Shown here piece after piece: positions 36,220 through 45,413 of a stretch of DNA of 64,000 nucleotides. Under the pieces are notes generated by a model. It did not search any database. It was not told the origin of the DNA and saw only the letters and a list, made by a program, of their open reading frames with translations. The translations under genes were made by a program, and so were the position numbers. The first letter of the stretch is position 1. Each line of letters opens with the position of its first letter. The DNA is from Noviherbaspirillum suwonense (GTDB lineage: Bacteria > Pseudomonadota > Gammaproteobacteria > Burkholderiales > Burkholderiaceae_D): the NCBI RefSeq assembly GCF_900182955.1, contig NZ_FXUL01000008.1, positions 124,001 through 188,000 on the forward strand, read 5' to 3'.

Positions 36220-39057
36220 TCAATCAACGGCCGTTGGGGCCGGTACCGCCTTCCTGCCCGCCCCCTGCCCGCTGATGAAACGGCCCGTGATCTTCCACAG
36301 CTCGCTGAACCACAGCACGATGCTCGCCATCGCGACGCAGGACAGCCACTGGTCGAGCGCAAGGGGCGCGGTGCCGAAGGCGAGGTTGAGAAACGGGACG
36401 TGGACGACGGCGACTTGCAGCACGACCGAGAAGCCGATCGCGCACCACAGCCACTTGTTGGAAAAGACGCCGCGAAATGCGCTGGTCGTGGCGGAGCGCG
36501 CGTTGAAGCTGTTGAACAGTTGCGCGAAGACCAGCACCGTGAAAGCCGCGGTGCGCGCATTGTCCAGGTCGTGCGTGCCCGCGATCAGTCCTCCCGGCAG
36601 ATACATGTCCAGCGTGAGCAGCGTCGCCATGGCCATCACGGCGCCGACGCCCGCCACATTCATCCACATGCGGCTGTCAATTGCGCGCTCGTTCGGGCCG
36701 CGCGGCGGCCGGGCCATGACATCGTCGGTCTCGGGGTCGACACCCATGGCCAGCGCCGGTCCCGAGTCGGTCAGCAGGTTGATCCACAGGATCTGCGTCG
36801 CGAGCAGCGGCAGCACGACGGCGCCTGTCGGATCGGTCAGCCCGATCACGCCCGCCAGCACCACGCCCAGGAAGACCGTCAACACTTCGCCCATGTTCGA
36901 CGACAGCAGATAACGCAGCGACTTGCGGATATTGTCGAAGATTGCCCGCCCTTCCCGCACCGCCTGGACGATGGTGGCGAAATTGTCGTCGGCGAGGATC
37001 ATCCTGGCCGCCTCCTTCGTGACCTCGGTGCCGGTGCGGCCCATCGCTATGCCGATGTCGGCCGCCTTCAGCGCCGGCGCGTCGTTGATGCCGTCGCCCG
37101 TCATCGCCACCACGTTGCCGTCGGCCTGCAGCGCATCGACGATCCGCAGCTTGTGCTGGGGCGCGACCCGCGCGTACACCGACGTGGCCCGGACCGCGTC
37201 CATGAATGCGGGCTCATCGAGCGCGTCCAGGTCCAGCCCGGTCAATGCCGGCGTGCCTGGCGCGACGATGCCGAGGTCGGCGGCGATGCGGGCGGCGGTG
37301 CGCGGATGGTCCCCGGTGATCATGATGACCCGGATGCCTGCCCGCTGCGCCTCGCGGATCGCCAGCCCCGCTTCCTCGCGCGGCGGGTCGATGATGCCGA
37401 CCGTCCCGACAAAGATCAGGTCATGCTCGAGCGCTTCGCCGTCCTGCGCCTGTTCGCCAGGCTCGAGCGGTCTGTACGCGACGGACAGGGTGCGCAGCGC
37501 CGCGTCGGACAGGGTGTTGACGTCGGCCAGGATGCGGTGACGAATGGCATCGTCGAGCGCAATGACGTCGTCGCCGACACGCACGCGGTTGCACCACTGC
37601 AGCAGCACGTCCGGCGCGCCCTTGCTCATGACGACGGGCTGGTCATCGTGTTCATGGTCCAGTTCGATCGAGGACATCATCTTGCGTTCGGATGTAAACG
37701 GTATTTCCTGCACGCGCAGGAAGCGCCGCTTGCGCCGCTCGGCGGTGCCCAGTTTCTGTTCGGCGACGAGGAACGCCGCCTCGGTCGGATCGCCCTGTAT
37801 TTCCCAGACGCCTTCCGCCGTCTTGCGCAATTCCGCATTGCTCGCCAGGCTGCCGCCGCCAAGCACGACGATGTTCTCGGTGAACACCGGCCCGGCGCTC
37901 AGTTCGTCGCCCTGGTGCTCGATGCGTCCGTGCGGCGCATACCCGATGCCGGTGGCGCGGGTGCTGCCGGAGGCCGTCATCACGCGTTCGATGGTCATCT
38001 CGGAGCGGGTCAGCGTGCCGGTCTTGTCGGACGCGATCACCGACGCCGAACCCAGCGTCTCCACCGACGACAGCCGTTTGACGATCGCATTGCGGCGCGC
38101 CATCCGCTGCACGCCCATCGCCAGCACGACCGACAGGATGGCCGGCAGGCCTTCCGGCACGGCGGCCACCGCCAGCGACACGCCCAGCAGCAGCACCGTG
38201 GTGATATCGCGCGTGCCGCGAACGTCCTGGACCAGCAGGATGGTGGCCACCACGATAAGCGCGATGACCACGACAGCCGTGCCCAGCATGCGCCCGATCT
38301 GGCCGACTTCCCTTTGCAGCGGGGTCGGTTGTTCGCGGGTGGCCTCGAGCATTTCGGCGATCGCGCCCATTTCGGTGTCCGCACCGGTCGCCGTGACGAC
38401 CGCGCGGGCTGTGCCCTGCGCAACCGCCGTTCCCTTGAACACCATGTTGACCTTGTCGGCGAGCGCCGACAAGGTGCCCAGCGTGGCCGTGTCCTTCAGC
38501 ACCGCCTCGCTTTCGCCGGTCAGCGAGGCTTCCTGCACCCGCAGCGTCGACACCTGTACCAGCCGCGCATCGGCCCCCACGGCATCGCCTTCCCCAAGCA
38601 CGAGCAGATCGCCGAGCACCAGTTGCGCGCTCGGGATGCGCATCGCATGGCCGTCGCGGATGACAGACGATGTCACGGCCGTCAGGCGGCCGAGCGCAGC
38701 CACCGCGTTCTCCGCCCTGGCTTCCTGCACGAAGCCCAGCACGGCGTTCAGGACCACGATGACGGCGATGACGATCGCATCCACCGGCCAGCCGACCCGG
38801 CCTTCGAGCAGCCAGGCGGCCGTCGCAATCAGGATCGCGGCCAGCAGCAGGTAGATGAGAGGATCGCGGAAATGGGCCGCCAGCCGTCTCCAGGCCGCCG
38901 CACGCGGCGCGGCGCGGATCTCGTTGGGACCATCTTCCGCGAGCCGGCGTGCGGCCTCGGCCGCGGCGAGTCCGCGATCGAGGTCCGTCCCGAGCGCCTT
39001 TGCGATGCCTGCAGCATCGACCGTGGAAGGATCCTCGTTGCTAGCTGCTTTGGCCAT
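36220..39057 (-). CDS. P-type cation ATPase, Ca2+-type (P2A)
   Basis: 945 aa from ATG 39057. N-terminal cation ATPase domain (GLAAAEAARRLAEDGPNEI), actuator with TGESEAV, M4 motif PEGLPAILSVVLAMG, phosphorylation site DKTGTLTRSEMT, hinge MTGDGINDAPALKAADIGIAMG, and M6 NLLTDSGPALAMG, where Asn, Thr and Asp match calcium-site residues of SERCA/PMR1-type pumps. It should expel a divalent cation, most likely Ca2+, across the inner membrane. It lies 62 nt downstream of the formate/nitrite channel on the same strand, so both are probably co-transcribed. No clear SD. Confidence 0.93.
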   Translation of the reverse strand: MAKAASNEDPSTVDAAGIAKALGTDLDRGLAAAEAARRLAEDGPNEIRAAPRAAAWRRLAAHFRDPLIYLLLAAILIATAAWLLEGRVGWPVDAIVIAVIVVLNAVLGFVQEARAENAVAALGRLTAVTSSVIRDGHAMRIPSAQLVLGDLLVLGEGDAVGADARLVQVSTLRVQEASLTGESEAVLKDTATLGTLSALADKVNMVFKGTAVAQGTARAVVTATGADTEMGAIAEMLEATREQPTPLQREVGQIGRMLGTAVVVIALIVVATILLVQDVRGTRDITTVLLLGVSLAVAAVPEGLPAILSVVLAMGVQRMARRNAIVKRLSSVETLGSASVIASDKTGTLTRSEMTIERVMTASGSTRATGIGYAPHGRIEHQGDELSAGPVFTENIVVLGGGSLASNAELRKTAEGVWEIQGDPTEAAFLVAEQKLGTAERRKRRFLRVQEIPFTSERKMMSSIELDHEHDDQPVVMSKGAPDVLLQWCNRVRVGDDVIALDDAIRHRILADVNTLSDAALRTLSVAYRPLEPGEQAQDGEALEHDLIFVGTVGIIDPPREEAGLAIREAQRAGIRVIMITGDHPRTAARIAADLGIVAPGTPALTGLDLDALDEPAFMDAVRATSVYARVAPQHKLRIVDALQADGNVVAMTGDGINDAPALKAADIGIAMGRTGTEVTKEAARMILADDNFATIVQAVREGRAIFDNIRKSLRYLLSSNMGEVLTVFLGVVLAGVIGLTDPTGAVVLPLLATQILWINLLTDSGPALAMGVDPETDDVMARPPRGPNERAIDSRMWMNVAGVGAVMAMATLLTLDMYLPGGLIAGTHDLDNARTAAFTVLVFAQLFNSFNARSATTSAFRGVFSNKWLWCAIGFSVVLQVAVVHVPFLNLAFGTAPLALDQWLSCVAMASIVLWFSELWKITGRFISGQGAGRKAVPAPTAVD

Positions 39058-39119
39058 AGGTCGGGTTCGATCCGGTGGGCGCGACGCTGGGTTTGATCGA
39101 CCTGGTGCGCCTGGTCGAC

Positions 39120-39935
39120 TCAATGATCCGGGAAGCGGCGGTAGACGAGGCGGTAGACCAGGCCCACCAGCACGCTTCCGCCGACGATATTTCCCAATAA
39201 TACCGGCAACAGCCTGCTGAAAAAACCGGTCCAGGTGATTGCGGGACCGCCGGCGTCGGCAACCTGCTGCAATAGCATCGCCATTGGAATCAGGTACATG
39301 TTCGCGACGCTATGCTCGAAGCCGGCCGCAACGAACGCCGAGATCGGGACGACAATGGCGACGACCTTGTCGACCACGCTGCGGCCCGCCAGCGCCATCC
39401 ATACCGCGAGGCAGACAAGCGCATTGCAGAGGACGCCCCTGAAGAAGGCGGTCCAGAATGGCATGGCGATCTTTGCCGCGGCGATCTTCAGGTATTCCTG
39501 GCCTATGGCGCCATTGTTGAGTTCCGCATGCCGGGACAGGAACACCAGCAATGCCAGCCCGACCGCGCCGATAAAGTTGCCGGCACAGACGATGAACCAG
39601 CTTCGCAGCAGCTCGGCGGTGGAGATCTTCCGGTCCGCCCATGCCATCACCAGCAGATTATTTCCGGTGAAGAGTTCGGCGCCCGCGACCACGACCAGGA
39701 TCAGCCCCAGCGCGAACGCAATGCCGCCGAGCACCTGCCTGGACGCAAAGCCGAGCGTCGGATCGGAGCGCACCACCACGAAGTACAGCGCGCCGAGCCC
39801 GATGAAGGCGCCCGCCAGCACACCCAGGACTAGCATGGACAGCAATGGCAATCGTGCTTTTGCCACACCCACTGTCTCGACCCGCTCCGCAATCTCCCGG
39901 GGTGAGTAGGCATCGAATTCAAAGAGAGCAGGCAT
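39120..39935 (-). CDS. Formate/nitrite transporter (FNT) family channel
   Basis: 271 aa, SD GAAGGG. Six transmembrane segments of the pentameric FNT fold, with family motifs AGAELFTGNNLLVMAWA (Omega-loop region, helix 2) and FFRGVLCNALVCLAVWMAL (helix 5). It conducts small monovalent anions such as formate, nitrite or bicarbonate; which one is not decided by sequence. No formate dehydrogenase or nitrite reductase is near. Leads the two-gene unit with the Ca-type ATPase. Confidence 0.92.
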   Translation of the reverse strand: MPALFEFDAYSPREIAERVETVGVAKARLPLLSMLVLGVLAGAFIGLGALYFVVVRSDPTLGFASRQVLGGIAFALGLILVVVAGAELFTGNNLLVMAWADRKISTAELLRSWFIVCAGNFIGAVGLALLVFLSRHAELNNGAIGQEYLKIAAAKIAMPFWTAFFRGVLCNALVCLAVWMALAGRSVVDKVVAIVVPISAFVAAGFEHSVANMYLIPMAMLLQQVADAGGPAITWTGFFSRLLPVLLGNIVGGSVLVGLVYRLVYRRFPDH

Positions 39936-40113
39936 GGAAACCCTTCTTTAAAATGGACCCGGTCCAGGCCGTCCGGCCTTGGCAAGGACGGCATCGGCTT
40001 GTCCCGGAGACGGCGGTCATCCCCGGCGATGGATGGCGGGCATCCTCTTTTTCCGTCCGGCTGCGCTACCGTGGAGACACATTGGAAAGGGACCCTGAAC
40101 AAGGAGTTGCGAC

Positions 40114-40497
40114 ATGAGCGTGCAGCTTAACCATACGATCATCTGGTGCCGGGACAAGCAGACTTCCTCAACATTCTTTACGGAAGTCTTCGCTCGGCGG
40201 CCCGCCGTCCGGTTCGGACCGATGCTGGTCGTCAATCTCGACAATGGCGTCTCGCTCGACTTCTACGAGAAGGAAGGCGACATTTCAGCGCAGCACTATG
40301 CTTTTCTGATCAGCGAGGAAGAGTTCGACCAGATCTTCGACCGTATCCGCGGCCGTGGATTGCCATACTGGGCCGATCCCGGCAAGCGCCGCGCCGGTGA
40401 AATCAATTGGAACGACGGCGGCCGGGGCGTCTACTTCGACGACCCCGATGGACACGTTCTCGAAATCATCACCCGGCCTTATGGCAGCGGTCCCTGA
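40114..40497 (+). CDS. VOC-family (glyoxalase/bleomycin-resistance fold) protein
   Basis: 127 aa, SD AAGGAG. Starts LNHTIIWCRDKQTSSTFFTE, contains VSLDFYEKEGDISAQHYAF and ends VYFDDPDGHVLEIITRPYG, the usual VOC metal-ligand pattern (His, His, Glu). A small cytosolic dioxygenase-, lyase- or resistance-type protein with unknown substrate. Followed by a cupin gene 78 nt downstream on the same strand. Confidence 0.88.
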   Translation: MSVQLNHTIIWCRDKQTSSTFFTEVFARRPAVRFGPMLVVNLDNGVSLDFYEKEGDISAQHYAFLISEEEFDQIFDRIRGRGLPYWADPGKRRAGEINWNDGGRGVYFDDPDGHVLEIITRPYGSGP

Positions 40498-40575
40498 CGC
40501 CTGCCCGGGCACTGCCCGCCCTGCCCATTTCACGCTCGACGCAACTCGACGCAACTCCACAAGAAGGGAATACGC

Positions 40576-41064
40576 TTGCCACATCATCCTGATCGACCCA
40601 TCGCAGTCATTGCCGCCGAAGCGCCAGCCCGCACCAAGCCTTCCAATTATCCCGAGCCGTTCGCGTCGACGATGAGCGGGCGCGTCAAGCGGCCGCTGGG
40701 CGACCTGTTCGGCCTGCAAAGTTTTGGCGTCAATCATGTCACCCTGCCCGCCGGCGCCATCTCCGCGCTATTTCACCGCCATTCGGTTCAGGATGAATGG
40801 GTCACCATGCTGAGTGGGGAAATCACGCTGGTGCATGACGGCGGCGAGGCGGTGCTCACCGCGGGAATGTGCGCCGGCTTTCCCAAAAACGGCAGCGCGC
40901 ACCAGCTCGTGAATCGGTCGCAGGCCGAAGCGACCTACCTGGAAGTGGGCGATCGCCAGGCAGGCGACAGCGTCAGCTATCCGCGTGACGACCTGGTCGC
41001 CATGCGGGCGGAAGGCGGGTGGACCTTTGCGCACAAGGATGGAACGACGTACGACCAAACCTGA
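40576..41064 (+). CDS. Cupin-domain protein with TTG start
   Basis: 162 aa counted from TTG 40576, which has a good SD (AAGAAGGGA, 7 nt). The next Met is residue 33, and the sequence between (IAAEAPARTKPSNYPEPF) is conserved-looking in cupins of this type. Single cupin: FHRHSVQDEWVTMLSGEITLVHDGGEAVL then AGMCAGFPKNGSAHQLVN, with metal ligands His, His, Glu and His. Cytosolic; possibly a sugar- or small-molecule-binding enzyme. Probably one unit with the VOC gene. Confidence 0.87.
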   Translation: MPHHPDRPIAVIAAEAPARTKPSNYPEPFASTMSGRVKRPLGDLFGLQSFGVNHVTLPAGAISALFHRHSVQDEWVTMLSGEITLVHDGGEAVLTAGMCAGFPKNGSAHQLVNRSQAEATYLEVGDRQAGDSVSYPRDDLVAMRAEGGWTFAHKDGTTYDQT

Positions 41065-41532
41065 TCGGCTGCGGCGGCACGGAAGGTCCTCGTGCCGCCC
41101 ACAGTCTGCGACGCAAAAATCCTGTGCGCCTGCCGGAAGGGTTGACAGCCAACCTGGACAGTTTCTCAAGGCGGAGAATGGGTACGTTCGACTTCGAGCT
41201 GACCCTGAACCCTTACTTACCGTTGAACTCAACGTGGTGACTCAGGCACTTGGCGGTCCGCAGCACTTCTCGAAAGCTGCGCGTGTCCAACGCAATCCTT
41301 TGTAAATGTGTCGGCAGCACCATTTCATAAAACGGTGTTTGTCTGGCAGATGAACAAATAGCGACCGGCTGTCGTGTTCGCTCAGCCAGCGCGAACCGCA
41401 CGGGACCACGTGTCTTGTGCTGCATGACCATGGCGCGCAGGAAAATGCTTTTACCCGGCGCAATGTCAGCGGATATCGTGCTGATCATCAGCGATATAGG
41501 AACAGTGCGCCACTACGGGTGGTGGATGTAAA
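41065..41532. other. Intergenic region with one doubtful small ORF
   Basis: A 91-codon minus-strand frame (41213-41488; MISTISADIAPGKSIFLR start) is the only candidate. It has no recognised family and no good SD, but its C-terminal part (LQRIALDTRSFREVL) is protein-like. It may be a remnant. Nothing else is seen. Confidence 0.3.
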
Positions 41533-41567
41533 CGCAGCCTGCGAGCCCATCCTTCCAGCAGGCTGCG
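41533..41567 (-). terminator. Hairpin downstream of the TPR gene
   Basis: CGCAGCCTGC (41533-41542) pairs perfectly with 41558-41567 around a 15-nt loop, 34 nt after the TPR gene stop. On the minus strand only a short TTTA follows, so it is a weak intrinsic terminator at best. Confidence 0.5.
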
Positions 41568-41600
41568 TGCAAAGTTCATACGGCAAAGCATGATCCCTTA

Positions 41601-43262
41601 TCAGTTCGCTGCCAAAAACACGTTGGCCCGCTTCACCTCTTGTCGTTTGGTGTCCGCTTCGGACGCCAAGCTACGGAGCTTTTCGTAATAGGTCTTTGCA
41701 GCCGCACTGTTCTTTGCCGCTTCGGCTGCAACAGCAGCCCCATAGACGCTGCGGAAACGATTCGGCTCCCGCGCAAGCGAGCCTTCAAACTCAGTCAAGG
41801 CGGCTGCAGGCTGGTCAATTCGCAGCAACATCTCAGCCAGCAATTCCCGCATTGGCACAATGCTCCCTGGCGTGACCGGGTGCTTATCGCTCGCCTCTTC
41901 TGCTTCAGCCGCACTGCGCATGAGTTGCAATGCCCGCTCCGGCTGTTTTTCCTCGAGTGCGATCCAGGCTTCGATGGCTTTCATCTGAAAATCGGTCTGT
42001 CCCGGCCAGTAAGCAATCTTAGCCGTCGTCATGGCTTCCTTTAAATCTGCCAGGCGCACGAGATCTTTTCGTGCAGCAGGCACGGCGCCGGTTCGAGCCG
42101 ACGCCAAACCGCGCACGGATACGAGCACCGCTTCTGCTTGGGGAAATTTCTGCCATGCCAAGTCGGGCGGACTAAGCTGCAGCGCGGATGCCCCTTTCCA
42201 ATCATTGCGTTCCACGGCGTAGCGGGCCGGAATAGCAGCCAGCGCATACGCTGCTACAAAGTTTTCGACATTTACGGTCTTTATCTTGGCGACTTCATCG
42301 ACGACTGCCTTCGCAGACTTATCCCGCGCCTGCTGCAATTCACCGAATACCAAGTAATCCATCGCATGGAGCGCGTCATAGGTTCCGATGCTCAGCGTCT
42401 TCTCGGACAATTCGTTCTTGGCGGCCTGGTAGGAAGCGCGATTGCCCTCGACCATCTCCTTCCAGCTTCCAACCCGAGAAAAAATATGGGATGGCATGTG
42501 TAGAGCATGGGGCACCGATGGTGCAATGCTGGAGTAAAGACGCGCTGCAGGAAGGCCTTTTCCGGCAAGTTCAGTGTAGTCATAGGTGTGTATCAAATAA
42601 TGCGCAACGCCAGGATGGTCGGGATACCTTTTCAGCAACGGCTCAAGTATTGCTGCGGCCCTCAGTTGATTTGTGCACGTCTTGTCTGCCGCAAGCGCGG
42701 TCGCATCAAGTAGCAATGCGTGCAAAATTTTCGCTTCATCGTCTCCCGGATTACGTGCTGCGACCTCACCCATTGCTTTTTCAAATGCCACAACGCGCGG
42801 CCGATGTTCCGTCGTTTCCCAGTTCAGAAAAAGGGCTTGCAGCGCATCGATATAGTCACGCTCGCGCTGGGTTTTTGCGCCGACGCTTTGCGCATTAGTT
42901 GCCGCAGCCGCAGCTGCTTTCATTGCTGCCGGGTTGGCAGGCCAGGCGAAGGGATTACCCAGGGACATTAGCGCTATGCCCCAATGGGCCATCCCGCATG
43001 CGGGGTCTTGCTGAAGCACCTCCGTGAATGACTGCTTCGCTGGCTCAAACCAGAAAGAGTGGAACAAGGCCATTGCACGGTTGAATACCTTCTGGGCGGC
43101 AGCATTGCATTGCACATTGAAATTGACTTGGCCAAGCGCCTCGGGAGGCTTGCCAGGATGCGCATGCATGTCGCCATGTTCCGCATGGACAGTTGAGAGC
43201 ATCACGCCCAGCATGCATCCGATACCCACGGTACGTATGATGTTGCGATTCTGAATATTCAT
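41601..43262 (-). CDS. Periplasmic TPR-repeat protein
   Basis: 553 aa from ATG 43262 (GAGAG 6 nt upstream; ATG 43268 also in frame). Signal peptide (GIGCMLGVMLSTVHA), then a His-rich segment EHGDMHAHPGK that could bind metal. TPR-type helices run through the chain: AQKVFNRAMALFHSFWFEPA, DPACGMAHWGIAL, VAHYLIHTYDY and the conserved HALHMPSHIFSRVGSW. No catalytic motif. Such TPR proteins are widespread in proteobacteria without a defined role. It follows a small secreted-protein gene after 24 nt. Confidence 0.85.
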   Translation of the reverse strand: MNIQNRNIIRTVGIGCMLGVMLSTVHAEHGDMHAHPGKPPEALGQVNFNVQCNAAAQKVFNRAMALFHSFWFEPAKQSFTEVLQQDPACGMAHWGIALMSLGNPFAWPANPAAMKAAAAAATNAQSVGAKTQRERDYIDALQALFLNWETTEHRPRVVAFEKAMGEVAARNPGDDEAKILHALLLDATALAADKTCTNQLRAAAILEPLLKRYPDHPGVAHYLIHTYDYTELAGKGLPAARLYSSIAPSVPHALHMPSHIFSRVGSWKEMVEGNRASYQAAKNELSEKTLSIGTYDALHAMDYLVFGELQQARDKSAKAVVDEVAKIKTVNVENFVAAYALAAIPARYAVERNDWKGASALQLSPPDLAWQKFPQAEAVLVSVRGLASARTGAVPAARKDLVRLADLKEAMTTAKIAYWPGQTDFQMKAIEAWIALEEKQPERALQLMRSAAEAEEASDKHPVTPGSIVPMRELLAEMLLRIDQPAAALTEFEGSLAREPNRFRSVYGAAVAAEAAKNSAAAKTYYEKLRSLASEADTKRQEVKRANVFLAAN

Positions 43263-43286
43263 GCTCATCTCTCAAATAGTGAGTTG

Positions 43287-43802
43287 CTATTGATAAGCGC
43301 GCCGTCTATCCGTGCCTATGCTGCCGCCCTGCAAGCAATGCCGATCCGGCGCATGGGCTTTGTTGGCGCGAACCGGGGAGACGACCCTGCCCATGCATAC
43401 GGTGGTTGGCGGACCTGAGGGCACATCGGTTGGATACCATGCAATGGTCTTGAAGACAGCTGCGACAAATGGGATCGTTCCATTGTCATTAACGAAACCT
43501 CTCGTTATAGAACCGACGTTCGGTTCAAACGTAATGCCTGCACCAGTCTGCTCATTGATAAATGTATTGCTCGTGGTCTTGCCAGCGAACAAGTAGCGAA
43601 TCAGATTGCCTTTTTTGTCGGGAAATATTTTTTTGAAGATCGGCTGCTGCTCCACGATCGTGTTGGTGAGGGGGAAAGTGCAAGCTTTTCCAATTTCAGG
43701 CGTGTAGGTCTGCGACCGCGCTGTCGCTGAACGCATCGGCGCTAGCGTTCCCGCTAGAGCAGGAGTTGCAATCGCTGCGGCGCGTATTTTTCTCGTGGCC
43801 AT
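43287..43802 (-). CDS. Small secreted protein of unknown function
   Basis: 171 aa from ATG 43802; the N-terminus (RKIRAAAIATPALAGTLA) looks like a weak signal peptide. The middle is beta-rich and protein-like (TFPLTNTIVEQQPIFKKIFP, NTFINEQTGAGITFEPNVG). The last ~35 residues (RANKAHAPDRHCLQGG...) change abruptly to basic, low-quality sequence, which may mark a frameshift or a lost 3' end. Probably co-transcribed with the TPR gene. Family not recognised. Confidence 0.55.
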   Translation of the reverse strand: MATRKIRAAAIATPALAGTLAPMRSATARSQTYTPEIGKACTFPLTNTIVEQQPIFKKIFPDKKGNLIRYLFAGKTTSNTFINEQTGAGITFEPNVGSITRGFVNDNGTIPFVAAVFKTIAWYPTDVPSGPPTTVCMGRVVSPVRANKAHAPDRHCLQGGSIGTDRRRAYQ

Positions 43803-44490
43803 TATTGTCAGCACGGTGCTTGAAACCCGCAGCGTAAAACCGTGTTCCACGATGGCACCTCATCGATTGTCGCTAAAGTGCGAGGCAATGGCTGCATATC
43901 GAGCGCCCCGCTTTGACATTAGGCGTCCATCCGGTTGCTGAAAGCCCGTATCGCCATAAGGTTGGCGAATCTCAAATGACAAGGCGATTTCCATGCAAGC
44001 TGGCGGTCATTAATGATGCGTGCCAGTGCAACCACTTTTGCCGATATCAATCGGCCGCCAAACTCAAGCCTTGCTCTGTAGCATTCTTAACGTTTTCCGT
44101 TGTAAGTAACTACGCATTGAATGTACAAAAGTCTTGCTTTATTGCCAAGCAGCTAAATCTGCATATTTAGTAGCTTGCAATTTTATTCCCCCATGAATAT
44201 TGATGCTGAAATGTTTGCAATGCTTTAATACAAAATCATCCTAAACTTACTGACGTAACTGATATTTTTATCTTTTGATATTCGATGTGAGACCCTGAAT
44301 GCGTTTCACGGCACGTTTCGACGTTTAACCGATACTGAGATTTACCAGGCGTAACGGACCTTATTGTCGCCGTAGGGTAGGAGCGAGAACGTTCTGTAAT
44401 CCGCATGATGAACGCCGGGATCTTTGTCTGCAAAGGCAGGCAAAGGTCGAGCTTCTTTATTCAGGAAATTTTTGCAGGGTTCACGATGCT
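43803..44490. other. AT-rich intergenic region
   Basis: Nearly 700 bases with markedly higher AT than the first 40 kb. Only short frames (for example 43913-44170, +) without family features. No RNA gene, repeat or operator could be supported. Confidence 0.5.
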
Positions 44491-45015
44491 TTAATTCGCT
44501 GTCCGGTATTTTTTCCATAGCAGAAAAACCCCGAAAAGCATCAGGATAATGGTCGGCGGTTCCGGCAATTCATTTGGCCCGGGCGGAACGAAACCAGGCG
44601 GAGCGTAAGCGGTTGGCCGGAAGTCGTCGGGAGAACCTGGATATACAGGAAGTGGACCAGTTGCGAGGTACGCCGGTGTCGGCGTGCCCCATTCCGGCCG
44701 CGGTCCAACATAAGGAACGCTATAGCCAATGCGGATAGCCCCTGGAGGCATACTCATAGGCGCCAGACAATCATGCCTGGATGCCGTGCTGAGCTTAATG
44801 CGAGCTGGCGTCGCAAACGGCCTTACCGGGATATAGGGCGTGAGATGTAATTTCGGCCCGATTACAGGAGCAGCCGCGACTTTATGCTTGAGACGAACTG
44901 GAGGGCGAACCGATGCAGAGGGAATTGACTGCTGATTACTGCTTTCGCATTGATCGACGCCGGCGAATACAGAAACTGGGACTAAAAAGAACAGCAATGC
45001 AGAAAACGTTTTCAT
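44491..45015 (-). CDS. PEP-CTERM-like secreted protein
   Basis: 174 aa from ATG 45015. N-terminal signal peptide (FSALLFFLVPVSVFA), a Pro-rich middle with repeated PVRL/PVRPF-type stretches, and a C-terminal sorting tail: LPEPPTIILMLFGVFLLWKK, that is Pro-Glu-Pro, a hydrophobic helix and a basic end. This is the PEP-CTERM pattern that exosortase (XrtA/EpsH) recognises in bacteria with an exopolysaccharide locus; no exosortase is in the window. The mature protein is probably surface-associated. Function unknown. Confidence 0.72.
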   Translation of the reverse strand: MKTFSALLFFLVPVSVFAGVDQCESSNQQSIPSASVRPPVRLKHKVAAAPVIGPKLHLTPYIPVRPFATPARIKLSTASRHDCLAPMSMPPGAIRIGYSVPYVGPRPEWGTPTPAYLATGPLPVYPGSPDDFRPTAYAPPGFVPPGPNELPEPPTIILMLFGVFLLWKKYRTAN

Positions 45016-45413
45016 GTCGTTCAATTACGGGGCTGAGTAGGACTTTGAGATAAACCACGCACGTTTCAGCGCAACGCGATTTCCTAGTTCCCACTAGCGC
45101 CTCGTGTTGCTCCTTCCTGCATATTGAACGTGTTAAATACTTTTCTCCAATAGTTTCAGGTTTCAGATGAATAAGCCCTGCAAAACCGTTGCTAAGTAGT
45201 AACACCAATGCAACCAATATTTACCATGAGAAATTAATTCGATAGCATTTAATTAAGAATTGGGTTTTTGCCATTTATATTGCCGGTTGTTTGCCTAAAA
45301 AATTTCGTGAATTCAGCGTAGTCGCGAATCTCGTCTCGTATCGACGGCGGGCACGGAAAGTTTGCGGGTAGAATCTCTCGCGTTCCTATCATTCCCTTCC
45401 CTGTAGATATCCT
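45016..45413. other. Intergenic region upstream of the carboxypeptidase gene
   Basis: Roughly 400 AT-rich bases between divergent genes. It must carry promoters for both, but no confident -35/-10 pair was picked. No additional gene seen. Confidence 0.45.

Noticed and set aside
36112-39096. A 994-codon plus-strand frame opposite the P-type ATPase, and similar long frames opposite acnB (61608-63863) and the transferase (7157-8749)
   Set aside because: Same reason: shadows of real genes, with composition typical of reverse-complemented GC-rich codons.
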